The position numbers and the translations under genes are program-made. From Rhodanobacter denitrificans (GTDB taxonomy: Bacteria; Pseudomonadota; Gammaproteobacteria; Xanthomonadales; Rhodanobacteraceae), in NCBI RefSeq assembly GCF_003335105.1, contig NZ_QFWQ01000009.1:124001-188000 (forward strand): a DNA stretch of 64,000 nt, in the 5' to 3' direction. The notes beneath the pieces were generated by a model. The model had not been told where the DNA came from. It worked only from the letters and a program-made list of their open reading frames with translations, and made no database searches. This document shows positions 1 through 9,100 of this stretch, in pieces (the first letter of the stretch is position 1; each line of letters starts with the position of its first letter).

Positions 1-222
1 GATCGCGCGGAGTTCTGGCCCGAATACCACATGTGCGAACAGCTGGTGGACGTGGAGGAGAGCTTCCAGCTGTGGCGCTTCCGCCATATGAAGACGGTGG
101 AGCGGATCATCGGCCACCGCCGCGGCACCGGCGGTTCGTCCGGCGTGGCGTTCCTGAAGAAGGCGCTGGACCTGGAATTCTTCCCGGAACTGCTGGACGT
201 GCGCACCGTCCTCGGCAGCTGA
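1..222 (+). CDS. kynA: Tryptophan 2,3-dioxygenase, C-terminal part
   Basis: The frame is open from the first base, so this is the last 73 residues of a gene that starts outside the window. Tryptophan 2,3-dioxygenase is a cytosolic heme enzyme that opens the indole ring of tryptophan to N-formylkynurenine, the first step of the kynurenine pathway. The visible part carries the family's conserved [19 protein letters not shown] stretch, and the protein ends in a family-like [10 protein letters not shown] tail. The tail length is normal and there is no sign of truncation at the 3' end. Next comes a tandem hairpin repeat, then a peptide permease, which fits a region devoted to peptide and aromatic amino-acid use. 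Confidence 0.93.
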   Translation, partial: DRAEFWPEYHMCEQLVDVEESFQLWRFRHMKTVERIIGHRRGTGGSSGVAFLKKALDLEFFPELLDVRTVLGS

Positions 223-233
223 AGGCCTGATCT

Positions 234-360
234 TTGCGATCATCCCTGATCGCAAGGATCAAACGGGCGGCCATCCATGGCCGCACTTTTCACGACAATC
301 CTTGCGATCATCCCTGCTCGCGAGGATCAAACGGGCGGCCATCCATGGCCGCACTTTTCA
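234..360. repeat. Tandem 68-bp twin-hairpin repeat, two copies
   Basis: Two near-identical copies (234-292 and 302-360) lie 68 bases apart. Each holds two inverted repeats: TTGCGATCA/TGATCGCAA around a TCCC loop, and GCGGCCAT/ATGGCCGC around a CC loop. The second copy has a few mismatches in its first hairpin. The same pair of hairpins recurs in inverted orientation at 55385-55434, and the first hairpin recurs at 60672-60689. This is a dispersed repeat family. It may end kynA transcription or attenuate the next gene. Confidence 0.8.
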
Positions 361-398
361 TAACATCCACCCACACGCCACGGACCACTGGGGAACGC

Positions 399-1901
399 AT
401 GAACCAGACCATCGACGCCGGCAGCGCGCCCGATTACCCGCAACTGCTCGGCCATCCGCGCCCGCTGTGGATGCTGTTCATGACCGAGTTCTGGGAGCGC
501 TTCGCCTACTACAGCGTGAGCTGGGCGCTGGTGCTGTACATCGTGGCGCAGTTCTTCCACGGCGACCCGGCGGGGCAGGGTTGGGCCGCCGGCATCTACG
601 GCGCCTACACCGCGCTGATCTACGCCGCCTCGATCTTCGGTGGCTGGGTGGCCGACCGGGTGATCGGCTACCAGCGCTCGATCCTGCTAGGTGCGGCGGT
701 GATGGCGGCCGGCCTGTTCACCCTGCTGGCGCCGAGCAAGCCGCTGATGATGCTGGGGCTGGCGCTGGTGATCGCCGGCGACGGCCTGTTCAAACCGAAC
801 ATTTCCACCATGGTGGGCCAGCTCTACGGCCGCGACGACCCGCGCCGCGACCGCGGCTTCACCCTGTTCTACATGGGCATCAACGCCGGTGCCTTTGTGG
901 CGCCGCTGCTTACCGGCTGGATGGCTGCCGCCTTCAGCGACACGCCGATGCAGCAGAACTACCGCGTGGTGTTCGCCGCCGCCGGCGTGGGTATGCTGCT
1001 CAGCCTGCTGTGGTTCTGGTTCGGCCGGCGCAGCCTGAAGGGTGTGGGGCGGCCGCTGCCGGGCATGGAGAACCGTGCGCGTGTGCTGTGGGTGCTGCTC
1101 GGCGCGGCGCTGGCGGTGCCGCTGATCTACGCGCTGCTCGCCTGGGTCGGCGCCGACGGCCTGCAGTGGCTGCTCGGCGTGCTGTTCGTGGGCGTGGCGG
1201 CGGTGCTGATCCGCGAGGCGCTGCGCCACGACCGCGTGCAGCTGCACCGGGTGATCGCCATGCTGATCGTGTTCGGCTTCAGCGTGCTGTTCTGGACCTT
1301 CTACTTCCAGTTCGGCACCTCGCTCAACTTCCTCGCCGAGAACTGGGTGGACCGGCGGATGTTCGGCGGCTGGATCTTCCCGGTCGGCTGGTTCCAGTCG
1401 GTGACGCCGCTGGCGATCCTCGTGTTCGCGCCGCTGCTGACGCTGGTGTGGGGCGCGCTGGCGCGGCGCGACGCGGAGCCGTCGATCCCGCGCAAGTTCG
1501 GCTTCGGCCTGATCTTCAACGGGCTGGGCTTCGTGGTGCTGGTGTATGCGCTGAAGGAACTGCTCGGCCCCGCCGGGCTGATCCCGTTCTGGCCGCTGGT
1601 GCTGTGCTACGTGATGCAGACACTGGGCGAGCTGTGCCTGTCGCCGATCGGCCTGTCGATGGTGACCAAGCTGGCGCCGCCGCGCTTCGTCGGCCTGGCG
1701 ATGGGCGGCTGGTTCCTGTCGCTGGCCGTCGGTGGTGACTTCTCCGGCCTGGTGGCGCGCTCGATCAGCGGCGCGCACGGCATGACGGTGGCCTCGGCGC
1801 TGTCCGGCTTCGGCTTCTGCTTCTCGGTGCTGCTCGGTTCGGGCGTGCTGCTGCTGTTGCTGGCGCCGCTGATCAACCGGCTGATGCACGGGGTGCGCTG
1901 A
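399..1901 (+). CDS. POT/PTR family proton-coupled peptide permease 1
   Basis: A 500-residue inner-membrane transporter of the proton-dependent oligopeptide family, which imports di- and tripeptides with protons. The signature ExxERFxYY is visible near the N-terminus as EFWERFAYY. The PTR motif region GDGLFKPNISTMVGQLY and the FYMGINAGAF stretch follow, with about 12-14 hydrophobic segments along the whole length. The start was placed at ATG 399 because the family N-terminus (DYPQLLGHPRPLW) begins just after it; longer in-frame starts would run back through the hairpin repeat. A close paralog follows directly, so the pair is a tandem duplication. The substrate is assigned from family only. Confidence 0.9.
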   Translation: MNQTIDAGSAPDYPQLLGHPRPLWMLFMTEFWERFAYYSVSWALVLYIVAQFFHGDPAGQGWAAGIYGAYTALIYAASIFGGWVADRVIGYQRSILLGAAVMAAGLFTLLAPSKPLMMLGLALVIAGDGLFKPNISTMVGQLYGRDDPRRDRGFTLFYMGINAGAFVAPLLTGWMAAAFSDTPMQQNYRVVFAAAGVGMLLSLLWFWFGRRSLKGVGRPLPGMENRARVLWVLLGAALAVPLIYALLAWVGADGLQWLLGVLFVGVAAVLIREALRHDRVQLHRVIAMLIVFGFSVLFWTFYFQFGTSLNFLAENWVDRRMFGGWIFPVGWFQSVTPLAILVFAPLLTLVWGALARRDAEPSIPRKFGFGLIFNGLGFVVLVYALKELLGPAGLIPFWPLVLCYVMQTLGELCLSPIGLSMVTKLAPPRFVGLAMGGWFLSLAVGGDFSGLVARSISGAHGMTVASALSGFGFCFSVLLGSGVLLLLLAPLINRLMHGVR

Positions 1902-2032
1902 GCGGTCCGGCGCCCGCGCGCCGGGCGCCGTGTTGCGCTGCATTTGACGGGGCCCGCGGTCTGCGGTTACACCTTCCCGAAAGAATTTGCGGATCCGCAC
2001 GCGAGGTGCCGATCCACCATCGGGGAGCATCC

Positions 2033-3529
2033 ATGAGTCAAGCCACCGATATGGCGCCGCGCGCCGTACCCGAGTATCCGCAGCGCCTCGGCCATCCACG
2101 CCCGCTGTGGATGCTGTTCATGACCGAGTTCTGGGAGCGCTTCGCGTTCTACGGCATCCGCTGGGCACTGGTGCTCTACATCGTGGCGCAGTTCTTCGGC
2201 GGCGAGGGCGCGGGCCAGCAGCCGGCCAGCCGCACCTACGGCGCCTACCTGGCCCTGGTGTATGCCGCGGCGATCTTCGGCGGCTACATCGCGGACCGCG
2301 TGCTCGGCTACCAGCGTTCGATCCTGGTGGGTGCGGCGGTGATGGCGGCGGGCCTGTTCATGATCGCCGTGCCGAACCAGCAGGTGTTCGAGCTGGGCCT
2401 GGCCACCATCATCGTGGGCAACGGCCTGTTCAAGCCGAACATCTCCACCATGGTCGGCCGCCTCTACCGCACCGGCGACGAGCGCCGCGACAGCGGCTTC
2501 ACCATCTTCTACATGGGCATCAACGCCGGCGCGCTGATCTCGCCGATCATCACCGAATACCTGGCCAAGGCCGTGTTCGGCAGCGAGGCGATGCCGAGCT
2601 ACAAGTACGTCTTCATCGCCTCGGGCGTGGGCATGCTGATCAGCCTGGTGTGGTTCTGGATCGGCCGCCGCGGCCTGCAGGGCGTGGGGCTGGTGCCCGC
2701 CGGCGGCGAAAGCCTGGCGCGCGTGGCCTGGGTGCTGCTCGGCATGCTGGTGTGCATTCCCGGCGTGTACTTCCTGCTCGCCGCGGGCGCGGGCTTCCTG
2801 CAGTGGGTGCTGAGCCTGCTGTTCGTGGCGCTGGCCGTGCTGCTGATGGTGGAAGGCATCCGCGAGGGCAGGGTGCAGCGCGACCGCGTGATCGCCATGC
2901 TGATCATCTTCGCGTTCAACGTGCTGTTCTGGATGTTCTTCGAGCAGGCCGGCAGCTCGTTCACCTTCCTCGCCGACCAGATCGTCAACCGCCAGTTCGG
3001 CGGCTTCACCTTCCCCACCGCGTGGTTCCAGTCGGTGAACTCGCTGGCCATCATCTTCCTGGCGCCGCTGATCGCGTGGATCTGGGTGGCGATGAAGAGC
3101 CGCAATCCGTCGATCCCGCGCAAGTTCGGCCTGGGCCTGGTGTTCAACGGCCTGGCCTTCCTGCTGCTGATGTTCGCCCTGTCCAGCCTGGTGGACGGGG
3201 CTGGCAAGATTCCGTTCTGGACCCTGTTCATGGTCTACGTGATCCAGTCGGTCGGCGAGCTGTGCCTGTCACCGATCGGACTGTCGATGGTGACCAAGCT
3301 GGCCCCGGTGCGCCTGGTCGGTCTCGGCATGGGTGGCTGGTTCCTCTCCACCGGCATCGGCAACAACTTGTCGGGGATCTTTGCCGGCCACGTCAGCGGC
3401 GAAAGCGGGATGACCGTGCAGTCGGCGCTGGGCGGCTACACCTTCGGCTTCTGGTCGCTGCTGGGCGCCGGCGTGCTGCTGTTCCTGATCGCGCCGCTGA
3501 TCAACCGGCTGATGCACGGGGTGAAGTGA
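2033..3529 (+). CDS. POT/PTR family proton-coupled peptide permease 2
   Basis: A 498-residue paralog of the preceding permease, with the same opening (PLWMLFMTEFWERFAFYGI, the ExxERFxFY proton-coupling signature), the same FYMGINAGA and LCLSPIGLSMVTKLAP blocks, and the same C-terminus (LIAPLINRLMHGVK). It is an inner-membrane di/tripeptide:proton symporter by family. The start is the ATG preceded by GGGGAGCATCC, a reasonable ribosome site; an in-frame upstream ATG gives only nine extra, non-conserved residues. The 132 bases separating it from the first copy leave room for its own promoter, so the two may be controlled separately. The substrate difference between the copies cannot be read from sequence. 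Confidence 0.9.
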   Translation: MSQATDMAPRAVPEYPQRLGHPRPLWMLFMTEFWERFAFYGIRWALVLYIVAQFFGGEGAGQQPASRTYGAYLALVYAAAIFGGYIADRVLGYQRSILVGAAVMAAGLFMIAVPNQQVFELGLATIIVGNGLFKPNISTMVGRLYRTGDERRDSGFTIFYMGINAGALISPIITEYLAKAVFGSEAMPSYKYVFIASGVGMLISLVWFWIGRRGLQGVGLVPAGGESLARVAWVLLGMLVCIPGVYFLLAAGAGFLQWVLSLLFVALAVLLMVEGIREGRVQRDRVIAMLIIFAFNVLFWMFFEQAGSSFTFLADQIVNRQFGGFTFPTAWFQSVNSLAIIFLAPLIAWIWVAMKSRNPSIPRKFGLGLVFNGLAFLLLMFALSSLVDGAGKIPFWTLFMVYVIQSVGELCLSPIGLSMVTKLAPVRLVGLGMGGWFLSTGIGNNLSGIFAGHVSGESGMTVQSALGGYTFGFWSLLGAGVLLFLIAPLINRLMHGVK

Positions 3530-3574
3530 GCGGGAACGGCGCGGGAAGCCGGGTGGCTTCCCGCCAAGGCCGCT

Positions 3575-4036
3575 TCACGGCTGCAGCTTGTCCAGGATCC
3601 GCATCAGCCAGGCCCGCTCCTCCGCATCGAGCCGGGCCAGCACTTCGCGTTCGCGCACGCGGGCCATCGGCGCGACCTCATCGTGCATGGCCCAGCCGGC
3701 CTCGGTGAGGCTGAGCACCGAACGCCGCTTGTCGTTGTCGTGGGTGGCCCGGTCTACGCGGCCGGCCTCGACCAGCCGTGCCAGCGCCCGGCTTACCGCC
3801 ACCTTGTCCATCGCGGTGCGCTCGGCCACCTCGCGCGCGGACAGGCCCGCGTAGCGCCCCAGCACCGCCATCACCCGCCATTCGGTCACCGAGAGGTCGA
3901 AACGGCTCTGGTAGTCGTCGGCGATCGCCTGGCTGATCGTGTTGGACAGGATCGACAGCCGGTAGGGCAGGAAGTGTTCCAGTTGCAGCGGGGCATGCTC
4001 GGCCGTGGCAGGGGCAGGCTTGTGCTTGGCGGACAT
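3575..4036 (-). CDS. MarR family transcriptional regulator, likely repressor of tyrosine catabolism
   Basis: A 153-residue winged-helix regulator of the MarR family. Visible are the helix-turn-helix region (LSAREVAERTAMDKVAVSRA), the following recognition and wing segment (LARLVEAGRVDR...DNDKRRSVLSLTEAG) and the N- and C-terminal dimer helices. The start at 4036 is chosen because GCAAGGACC lies upstream; an in-frame ATG at 4066 lacks a ribosome site and sits inside the operator palindrome. The gene is transcribed away from hppD-hmgA-fahA, and the shared gap holds a perfect palindrome between promoter elements. It is therefore inferred to repress the hppD operon (and itself), released by a tyrosine catabolite. 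The ligand is unknown. Confidence 0.88.
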   Translation of the reverse strand: MSAKHKPAPATAEHAPLQLEHFLPYRLSILSNTISQAIADDYQSRFDLSVTEWRVMAVLGRYAGLSAREVAERTAMDKVAVSRALARLVEAGRVDRATHDNDKRRSVLSLTEAGWAMHDEVAPMARVREREVLARLDAEERAWLMRILDKLQP

Positions 4037-4050
4037 TGCGGCGGTGGTCC

Positions 4051-4079
4051 TTGCAAATGGTTTCATATGAAACTATAAC
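4051..4079 (+). promoter_or_regulatory. hppD promoter with a palindromic operator in its spacer
   Basis: A -35-like TTGCAA (4051-4056) and a -10-like TATAAC (4074-4079) are separated by exactly 17 bases. The spacer is filled by the perfect 14-bp palindrome GTTTCATATGAAAC (4060-4073). A MarR dimer bound there would block RNA polymerase directly. The site is also 24 bases upstream of the chosen MarR start, so autoregulation is likely. Confidence 0.75.
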
Positions 4080-4145
4080 GCAAGACTAATCCACGGGTGG
4101 CACGCTTGCGTGCGGCCATCGTGCACCGACAGACAGGAGAGCGCC

Positions 4146-5240
4146 ATGAACGCCCAGCCGAACCTTGGCATGCAGGTCACCACGTTCGAGAACCCGATGG
4201 GCATTGACGGTTTCGAGTTCGTCGAATTCGCCGCCCCGGCCGGCCGCGCGAACGAGCTGCACGCGCTGTTCAGGCGGATGGGCTTCAGCGCCGTGCTGAA
4301 GCACAAGCGCCGGCCGATCACCGTGTACCGCCAGAACGGCGTGAACTTCCTGGTCAACGAGGATCCGGACTCGTTCGCCGCCGACTTCGCCGCGAAGCAC
4401 GGTCCCAGCGCCTGCGGTTTCGCGATCCGCTTCCGCAAGCCGGCCGCGCAGGTGCATGCCGCCGTGCTCGGCAACGGCGGCGAGGCGATCGGGCCCGGAG
4501 AGGCGAGCAAGGCGGTGAACGCACCGGTGGTCAAGGGCATCGGCGACTGCATGCTGTACCTGGTCGACCGTTACGGCAGCGCCGGCAGCATCTACGACGG
4601 CGACTATGCGCCGATCGAGGGCGTCGCGCAGGACCCGAACGGCTTCGGGCTCACCTTCATCGACCACCTCACCCACAACCTGTACTTCGGCAACATGCAG
4701 AAGTGGTCGGACTACTACGAGAAGCTGTTCAACTTCCGCGAGATCCGCTACTTCGACATCAAGGGCGCCAAGACCGGCCTGGTGTCCAAGGCGATGACCG
4801 CGCCGGACGGCATCGTGCGCATCCCGCTCAACGAGTCGAGCGATCCGAAGAGCCAGATCAACGAATACCTCGACGCCTACCACGGCGAAGGCATCCAGCA
4901 CATCGCCTGCTTCACCGACGACATCTACACCACGGTGGAGCAGATGCGTGCCGCCGGGGTGGAGTTTCTCGACACGCCGGACGCGTACTTCGAGGTGATC
5001 GACGTGCGCGTGCCGAACCACGGCGAGGACGTGCCGCGGCTGGCGAAGAACAGGATCCTGATCGATGCCGACCCGGAAACCCACCAGCGCAAGCTGCTGC
5101 AGATCTTCACCCAGAACGCGATCGGCCCGATCTTCTTCGAGATCATCCAGCGCAAGGGCAACGAGGGTTTCGGCGAAGGCAATTTCCAGGCGCTGTTCGA
5201 GTCGATCGAGCGCGACCAGATGAAACGCGGGTTCCTCTGA
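4146..5240 (+). CDS. hppD: 4-Hydroxyphenylpyruvate dioxygenase
   Basis: A cytosolic Fe(II) enzyme that converts 4-hydroxyphenylpyruvate to homogentisate, the second step of tyrosine degradation after transamination. At 364 residues it is the normal bacterial length. Two vicinal-oxygen-chelate halves are visible, and the metal ligands are in the C-terminal half: H174 in [10 protein letters not shown]252 in [12 protein letters not shown] and E332 in [10 protein letters not shown]. The start is an ATG behind GACAGGAGAGCGCC, a strong ribosome site. It is the first gene of an operon with homogentisate dioxygenase (10-bp gap) and fumarylacetoacetase, behind a MarR-controlled promoter. Confidence 0.96.
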   Translation: MNAQPNLGMQVTTFENPMGIDGFEFVEFAAPAGRANELHALFRRMGFSAVLKHKRRPITVYRQNGVNFLVNEDPDSFAADFAAKHGPSACGFAIRFRKPAAQVHAAVLGNGGEAIGPGEASKAVNAPVVKGIGDCMLYLVDRYGSAGSIYDGDYAPIEGVAQDPNGFGLTFIDHLTHNLYFGNMQKWSDYYEKLFNFREIRYFDIKGAKTGLVSKAMTAPDGIVRIPLNESSDPKSQINEYLDAYHGEGIQHIACFTDDIYTTVEQMRAAGVEFLDTPDAYFEVIDVRVPNHGEDVPRLAKNRILIDADPETHQRKLLQIFTQNAIGPIFFEIIQRKGNEGFGEGNFQALFESIERDQMKRGFL

Positions 5241-5250
5241 GGAGCGTTCC

Positions 5251-6549
5251 ATGGCGATGATCGCGGGCAACGGCTACCAATCCGGCTTCGGCAACGAATT
5301 CGCCAGCGAGGCGATCCCCGGCGTGCTGCCGGTCGGTCAGAACTCGCCGCAGCGCGTGGCACACGGGCTGTACGCCGAGCAGCTGTCCGGCACCGCATTC
5401 ACCGCGCCGCGGCACGTGAACCGGCGCAGCTGGCTGTACCGGATCCGCCCGGCGGCGGTGCACGAGCCGTTCCGGCCGCTGGCGCATGCCAGCTTCCACA
5501 ACCGTTTCGACGAGGCGCCCGCCACGCCGAACCAGTTGCGCTGGGACCCGCTGCCGCTGCCGTCCGTGCCGACCGACTTCGTCGACGGCCTGGTCACCCT
5601 GGCCGGCAACGGCGGCCCGGCCGAGCAGGGCGGCATCGGCATCCATCTCTATGCGGCGAACCGCTCGATGCAGGGGCGGTTCTTCTACGACGCGGACGGC
5701 GAGCTGCTGATCGTGCCGCAGCAGGGCCGGCTGCGGCTGGCCACCGAACTGGGAGTGATCGAGATCGAGCCGCAGGAGATCGCGGTGATTCCGCGCGGCG
5801 TGCGCTTCCGCGTCGACATCCCCGATGGCGACGTGCGCGGCTACGTCTGCGAGAACTTCGGCGCGCTGCTGCGCCTGCCGGATCTCGGCCCGATCGGCTC
5901 GAACTGCCTGGCCAATGCGCGCGACTTCCTTACCCCGCAAGCGGCCTTCGAAGATGTCGAGGGCGACTTCGAACTGGTGGCGAAATTCCAGGGCGCGCTG
6001 TGGTCGGCGAAGATCGGCCACTCGCCGCTGGACGTGGTGGGCTGGCACGGCAACTACGCGCCGTACAAGTACGACCTGCGCCGCTTCAACACGATCGGCT
6101 CGATCAGCGTCGACCACCCCGACCCGTCGATCTTCACCGTGCTGACCTCGGCCAGCGACACTCCCGGCACGGCGAACGTGGATTTCGCGATCTTCCCGCC
6201 ACGCTGGCTGGTGGCGGAGCACACGTTCCGGCCGCCGTGGTTCCATCGCAACGTGGCCAGCGAGTTCATGGGCCTGATCACCGGCGTGTACGACGCCAAG
6301 GCCGAGGGCTTCGTGCCCGGGGGCGCCTCGCTGCACAACTGCATGAGCGCCCACGGCCCGGACGCCGCCACCTTCGAGAAGGCGTCGCGGGCCGACCTGT
6401 CGAAACCGGACGTGATCGGCGGCACCATGGCCTTCATGTTCGAGACGCGCAAGGTGATCCGTCCCACGCGGCAGGCGCTGGACGCGCCGCAATTGCAGCA
6501 CGATTACCATCGGTGCTGGCAGGACATCCGCAAGCACTTCGCGCCGTGA
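5251..6549 (+). CDS. hmgA: Homogentisate 1,2-dioxygenase
   Basis: A 432-residue Fe(II) ring-cleaving dioxygenase that turns homogentisate into maleylacetoacetate in the cytosol. Family hallmarks are the N-terminal [13 protein letters not shown], the [14 protein letters not shown] block and [12 protein letters not shown], which hold the histidine and glutamate iron ligands. The first ATG directly follows GAGGAGCGTTCC; a second ATG two codons on would lose nothing conserved. It lies 10 bases after hppD and 37 before the hydrolase gene, so the three form one catabolic operon. Maleylacetoacetate isomerase is not present next to it and must be supplied elsewhere or be dispensable. Confidence 0.96.
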   Translation: MAMIAGNGYQSGFGNEFASEAIPGVLPVGQNSPQRVAHGLYAEQLSGTAFTAPRHVNRRSWLYRIRPAAVHEPFRPLAHASFHNRFDEAPATPNQLRWDPLPLPSVPTDFVDGLVTLAGNGGPAEQGGIGIHLYAANRSMQGRFFYDADGELLIVPQQGRLRLATELGVIEIEPQEIAVIPRGVRFRVDIPDGDVRGYVCENFGALLRLPDLGPIGSNCLANARDFLTPQAAFEDVEGDFELVAKFQGALWSAKIGHSPLDVVGWHGNYAPYKYDLRRFNTIGSISVDHPDPSIFTVLTSASDTPGTANVDFAIFPPRWLVAEHTFRPPWFHRNVASEFMGLITGVYDAKAEGFVPGGASLHNCMSAHGPDAATFEKASRADLSKPDVIGGTMAFMFETRKVIRPTRQALDAPQLQHDYHRCWQDIRKHFAP

Positions 6550-6586
6550 ACGCGACCGACCCACGCACCCGACACAAGGCAGCACG

Positions 6587-7573
6587 ATGAAACTCGGATC
6601 TCTCAAGGAAGGCGGCCGCGACGGCACGCTGGTGGTGGTCAGCCGCGACCTCACGCGGGCGGTCAGGGCCAGCGGCATCGCGGCGACGCTGCAGGCGGCG
6701 CTGGATGACTGGTCGAACGTCGCACCACGGCTCAACGCGCTGTCCGATGCATTGAATGCCGGCACGGCGACGGATGCGTTCGCGCTGGAGATGGCCGCGC
6801 TCGCCTCGCCTCTGCCGCGCGCGTACGAGTTCGTCGACGGCTCGGCCTACCTGCCGCACGTGGAGCGCGTGCGCCGCGCCCGCGGCGCCGAGGTACCGAA
6901 GTCGTTCTACACCGATCCGCTGATGTACCAGGCCACCAGCGCCGGCTTCCTCGGACCGCGCGATCCGGTGGTGGTGCCCAGCGAGGACTACGGCATCGAC
7001 CTGGAGGCCGAGGTCATCGTGATCACCGACGACGTGCCGATGGCGGTGACGCCGGCGCAGGCGTCGCAGCACATCCAACTGGTCGGTCTGGTCAACGACG
7101 TCAGCCTGCGCGGGCTGATCCCGGGCGAGCTGGCCAAGGGCTTCGGCTTCCTGCAGAGCAAGCCGCGTTCGGCGTTGTCGCCGGTGCTGGTGACGCCGGA
7201 CGAACTCGGCGAGGCGTGGTCCGGCGACAAGCTGCACCTGCCGATGCGCACCTGGCTCAATGGCGCGTGGTTCGGCGAAGCGGAGTGCGGCGTCGACATG
7301 CAGTTCAGCTTCGCCGAACTGGTCGCCCACGTGGCGAAGACGCGCCCGCTCACCGCCGGCACCATCGTCGGCTCCGGCACCATCGCCAACGAGGATACCG
7401 GCAAGGGCGCCTCCTGCCTGGCCGAGCAGCGCACGGTGGAAACCCTGCGCGACGGCCATCCGACCACGCCGTTCCTGAAGTTCGGCGACCGCCTGAAGAT
7501 CGACGTCACCGACGCCGCCGGCGCCTCGATCTTCGGTTCGATCGAGCAGCAGGTTGTCCCGTACCGGCGGTAG
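6587..7573 (+). CDS. Fumarylacetoacetate hydrolase family protein, tyrosine catabolism
   Basis: A 328-residue FAH-superfamily enzyme, expected to hydrolyse fumarylacetoacetate to fumarate and acetoacetate as the last step of the hppD-hmgA pathway. The metal site is suggested by YGIDLEAEVIVITDD and QLVGLVNDVSLRGLIP, with later blocks GTIVGSGTIANEDTGKG and FLKFGDRLKIDV. It is shorter than the eukaryotic enzyme and belongs to the compact bacterial group often paired with hmgA. The start ATG follows an AAGGCAGC ribosome-like stretch. The assignment rests on fold motifs plus operon position; relatives of this fold act on other diketo acids. Confidence 0.88.
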   Translation: MKLGSLKEGGRDGTLVVVSRDLTRAVRASGIAATLQAALDDWSNVAPRLNALSDALNAGTATDAFALEMAALASPLPRAYEFVDGSAYLPHVERVRRARGAEVPKSFYTDPLMYQATSAGFLGPRDPVVVPSEDYGIDLEAEVIVITDDVPMAVTPAQASQHIQLVGLVNDVSLRGLIPGELAKGFGFLQSKPRSALSPVLVTPDELGEAWSGDKLHLPMRTWLNGAWFGEAECGVDMQFSFAELVAHVAKTRPLTAGTIVGSGTIANEDTGKGASCLAEQRTVETLRDGHPTTPFLKFGDRLKIDVTDAAGASIFGSIEQQVVPYRR

Positions 7574-7618
7574 CGCGCCGGCGGGCTGCTGCGGCATCTC
7601 GCCGCGACATGGCGGCAA

Positions 7619-7632
7619 TTGACCCGGATCAA
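7619..7632 (+). promoter_or_regulatory. FNR/Anr box of hemN
   Basis: TTGACCCGGATCAA matches the FNR consensus dyad. A -10-like CAGACT starts 36 bases from the box start (7655-7660), as in class II promoters. The implied start of transcription is about 7667, one base before the hemN ATG. Confidence 0.8.
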
Positions 7633-7667
7633 GGCACGCCGGGCGGCGCGTCGACAGACTCGCCACC

Positions 7668-9068
7668 ATGGCCATCCCCATCACCCCTCCCGAATTCGAC
7701 CCGGCGCTGATCGCCCGCTACGACGTGGCGGGGCCGCGTTACACCAGCTACCCGACGGCGCCGCAATTCCGCGCCGACTTCGACGAGGCGGCCCTGCGCG
7801 CGGTGATCCGCGCCTCCAACGAGGAGCCGATCCCGCGCCCGCTGTCGGTGTACGTGCATGTGCCGTTCTGCATGAGTCCGTGCTTCTACTGCGGCTGCAA
7901 CCGGGTGATCACCCGTGACGCGACCCAGGCGGACCGCTATCTCGAGCGGTTGTACCGCGAGATCGAGTTGATCGCGCCGCTGTTCGACCGCGACCGCCCG
8001 GTACGCCAGCTGCATTTCGGCGGCGGCACGCCGAACTTCCTCGACGCGGCGCACATGGGCGAACTGCTGGAGTCGCTGGCGCGGCATTTCAGCTTCAGCC
8101 ACGAGGCGGACCGCGAATACGGCATCGAGATCGACCCGCGCTTCGCCGACGGCGCCTACGTGCGCAACCTGGGCGAGCTGGGTTTCAACCGGATCTCGGT
8201 GGGCATCCAGGATTTCGATCCGGCGGTGCAGAAGGCGGTCAACCGGATCCAGAGCTTCGAGCAGACCCGCGAGGTGCTCGAGGCGGCGCGTGCGGCGTCG
8301 TTCCGTTCGGCCAGCGTCGACCTGATCTACGGCCTGCCGCTGCAGACGGTGGACGGCTTCAGCCGCACGCTGGAGCAGGTGGTGGCGCTGAATCCCGATC
8401 GGGTGGCGGTATATGGCTACGCGCACCTGCCGGAGATGTTCAAGGCGCAGCGGCAGATCGAGGCGTCCGAGCTGCCGGACGCGGCCACCCGGCTGGCGCT
8501 GTTCGGACGCGCACTGGAGCAGCTCAGCGCAGCCGGCTACGTCTATATCGGCATGGACCATTTTGCCCGCGCCGACGACGAACTGGCGCTGGCGCAGCGC
8601 ACCGGCACCCTGCAGCGCAATTTCCAGGGCTACTCGACCCACGGCGACTGCGACATCGTCGGCCTCGGCGTCAGCGCGATCGGCCGCATCGGCGACAGCT
8701 ACAGCCAGAACGCGCGCGACCTGATCGGCTACTACGCGGCGCTGGACGCGGGCCGGTTGCCGCTGATGCGCGGCCTGCAGCTGGACGAGGACGACCTGAT
8801 CCGGCGCGAACTGATCAACGAGCTGATGTGCCACGGTGTGGTCGACAAGCAGGCCTTCGGCACGCGCCACCGGCTGCTGTTCGACGAATACTTCGAGCGT
8901 GAGCGGCAGCGTCTGCTGCCGCTGCTGGAGGACGGGCTGGTGCTGGAGAGCCCGCGCGAGATCCGGGTGACCTCGCGGGGCCGGCTGCTGTTGCGTATCA
9001 TCGCCATGTGCTTCGATGCCTACTTGGGCGACAATGCCCGGGCCTCGCGATACTCGCGCGTGATCTGA
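7668..9068 (+). CDS. hemN: Oxygen-independent coproporphyrinogen III oxidase
   Basis: A cytosolic radical-SAM enzyme that decarboxylates coproporphyrinogen III to protoporphyrinogen IX without oxygen, needed for heme when cells denitrify. The radical-SAM cluster motif CxxxCxxC is C68, C72, C75 (FCMSPCFYCGC, with the extra HemN cysteine C77). The GGGTPNFLDAAHM SAM-binding block follows. At 466 residues it is full HemN length. No clear ribosome site precedes the ATG, and the class II FNR geometry upstream predicts a near-leaderless mRNA. Its product heme is needed by the NO reductases, cytochromes and NirK tail encoded in this window. Confidence 0.95.
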   Translation: MAIPITPPEFDPALIARYDVAGPRYTSYPTAPQFRADFDEAALRAVIRASNEEPIPRPLSVYVHVPFCMSPCFYCGCNRVITRDATQADRYLERLYREIELIAPLFDRDRPVRQLHFGGGTPNFLDAAHMGELLESLARHFSFSHEADREYGIEIDPRFADGAYVRNLGELGFNRISVGIQDFDPAVQKAVNRIQSFEQTREVLEAARAASFRSASVDLIYGLPLQTVDGFSRTLEQVVALNPDRVAVYGYAHLPEMFKAQRQIEASELPDAATRLALFGRALEQLSAAGYVYIGMDHFARADDELALAQRTGTLQRNFQGYSTHGDCDIVGLGVSAIGRIGDSYSQNARDLIGYYAALDAGRLPLMRGLQLDEDDLIRRELINELMCHGVVDKQAFGTRHRLLFDEYFERERQRLLPLLEDGLVLESPREIRVTSRGRLLLRIIAMCFDAYLGDNARASRYSRVI

Positions 9069-9100
9069 CCAACGCAGCCTCCACCGGCACGGCCGACATC

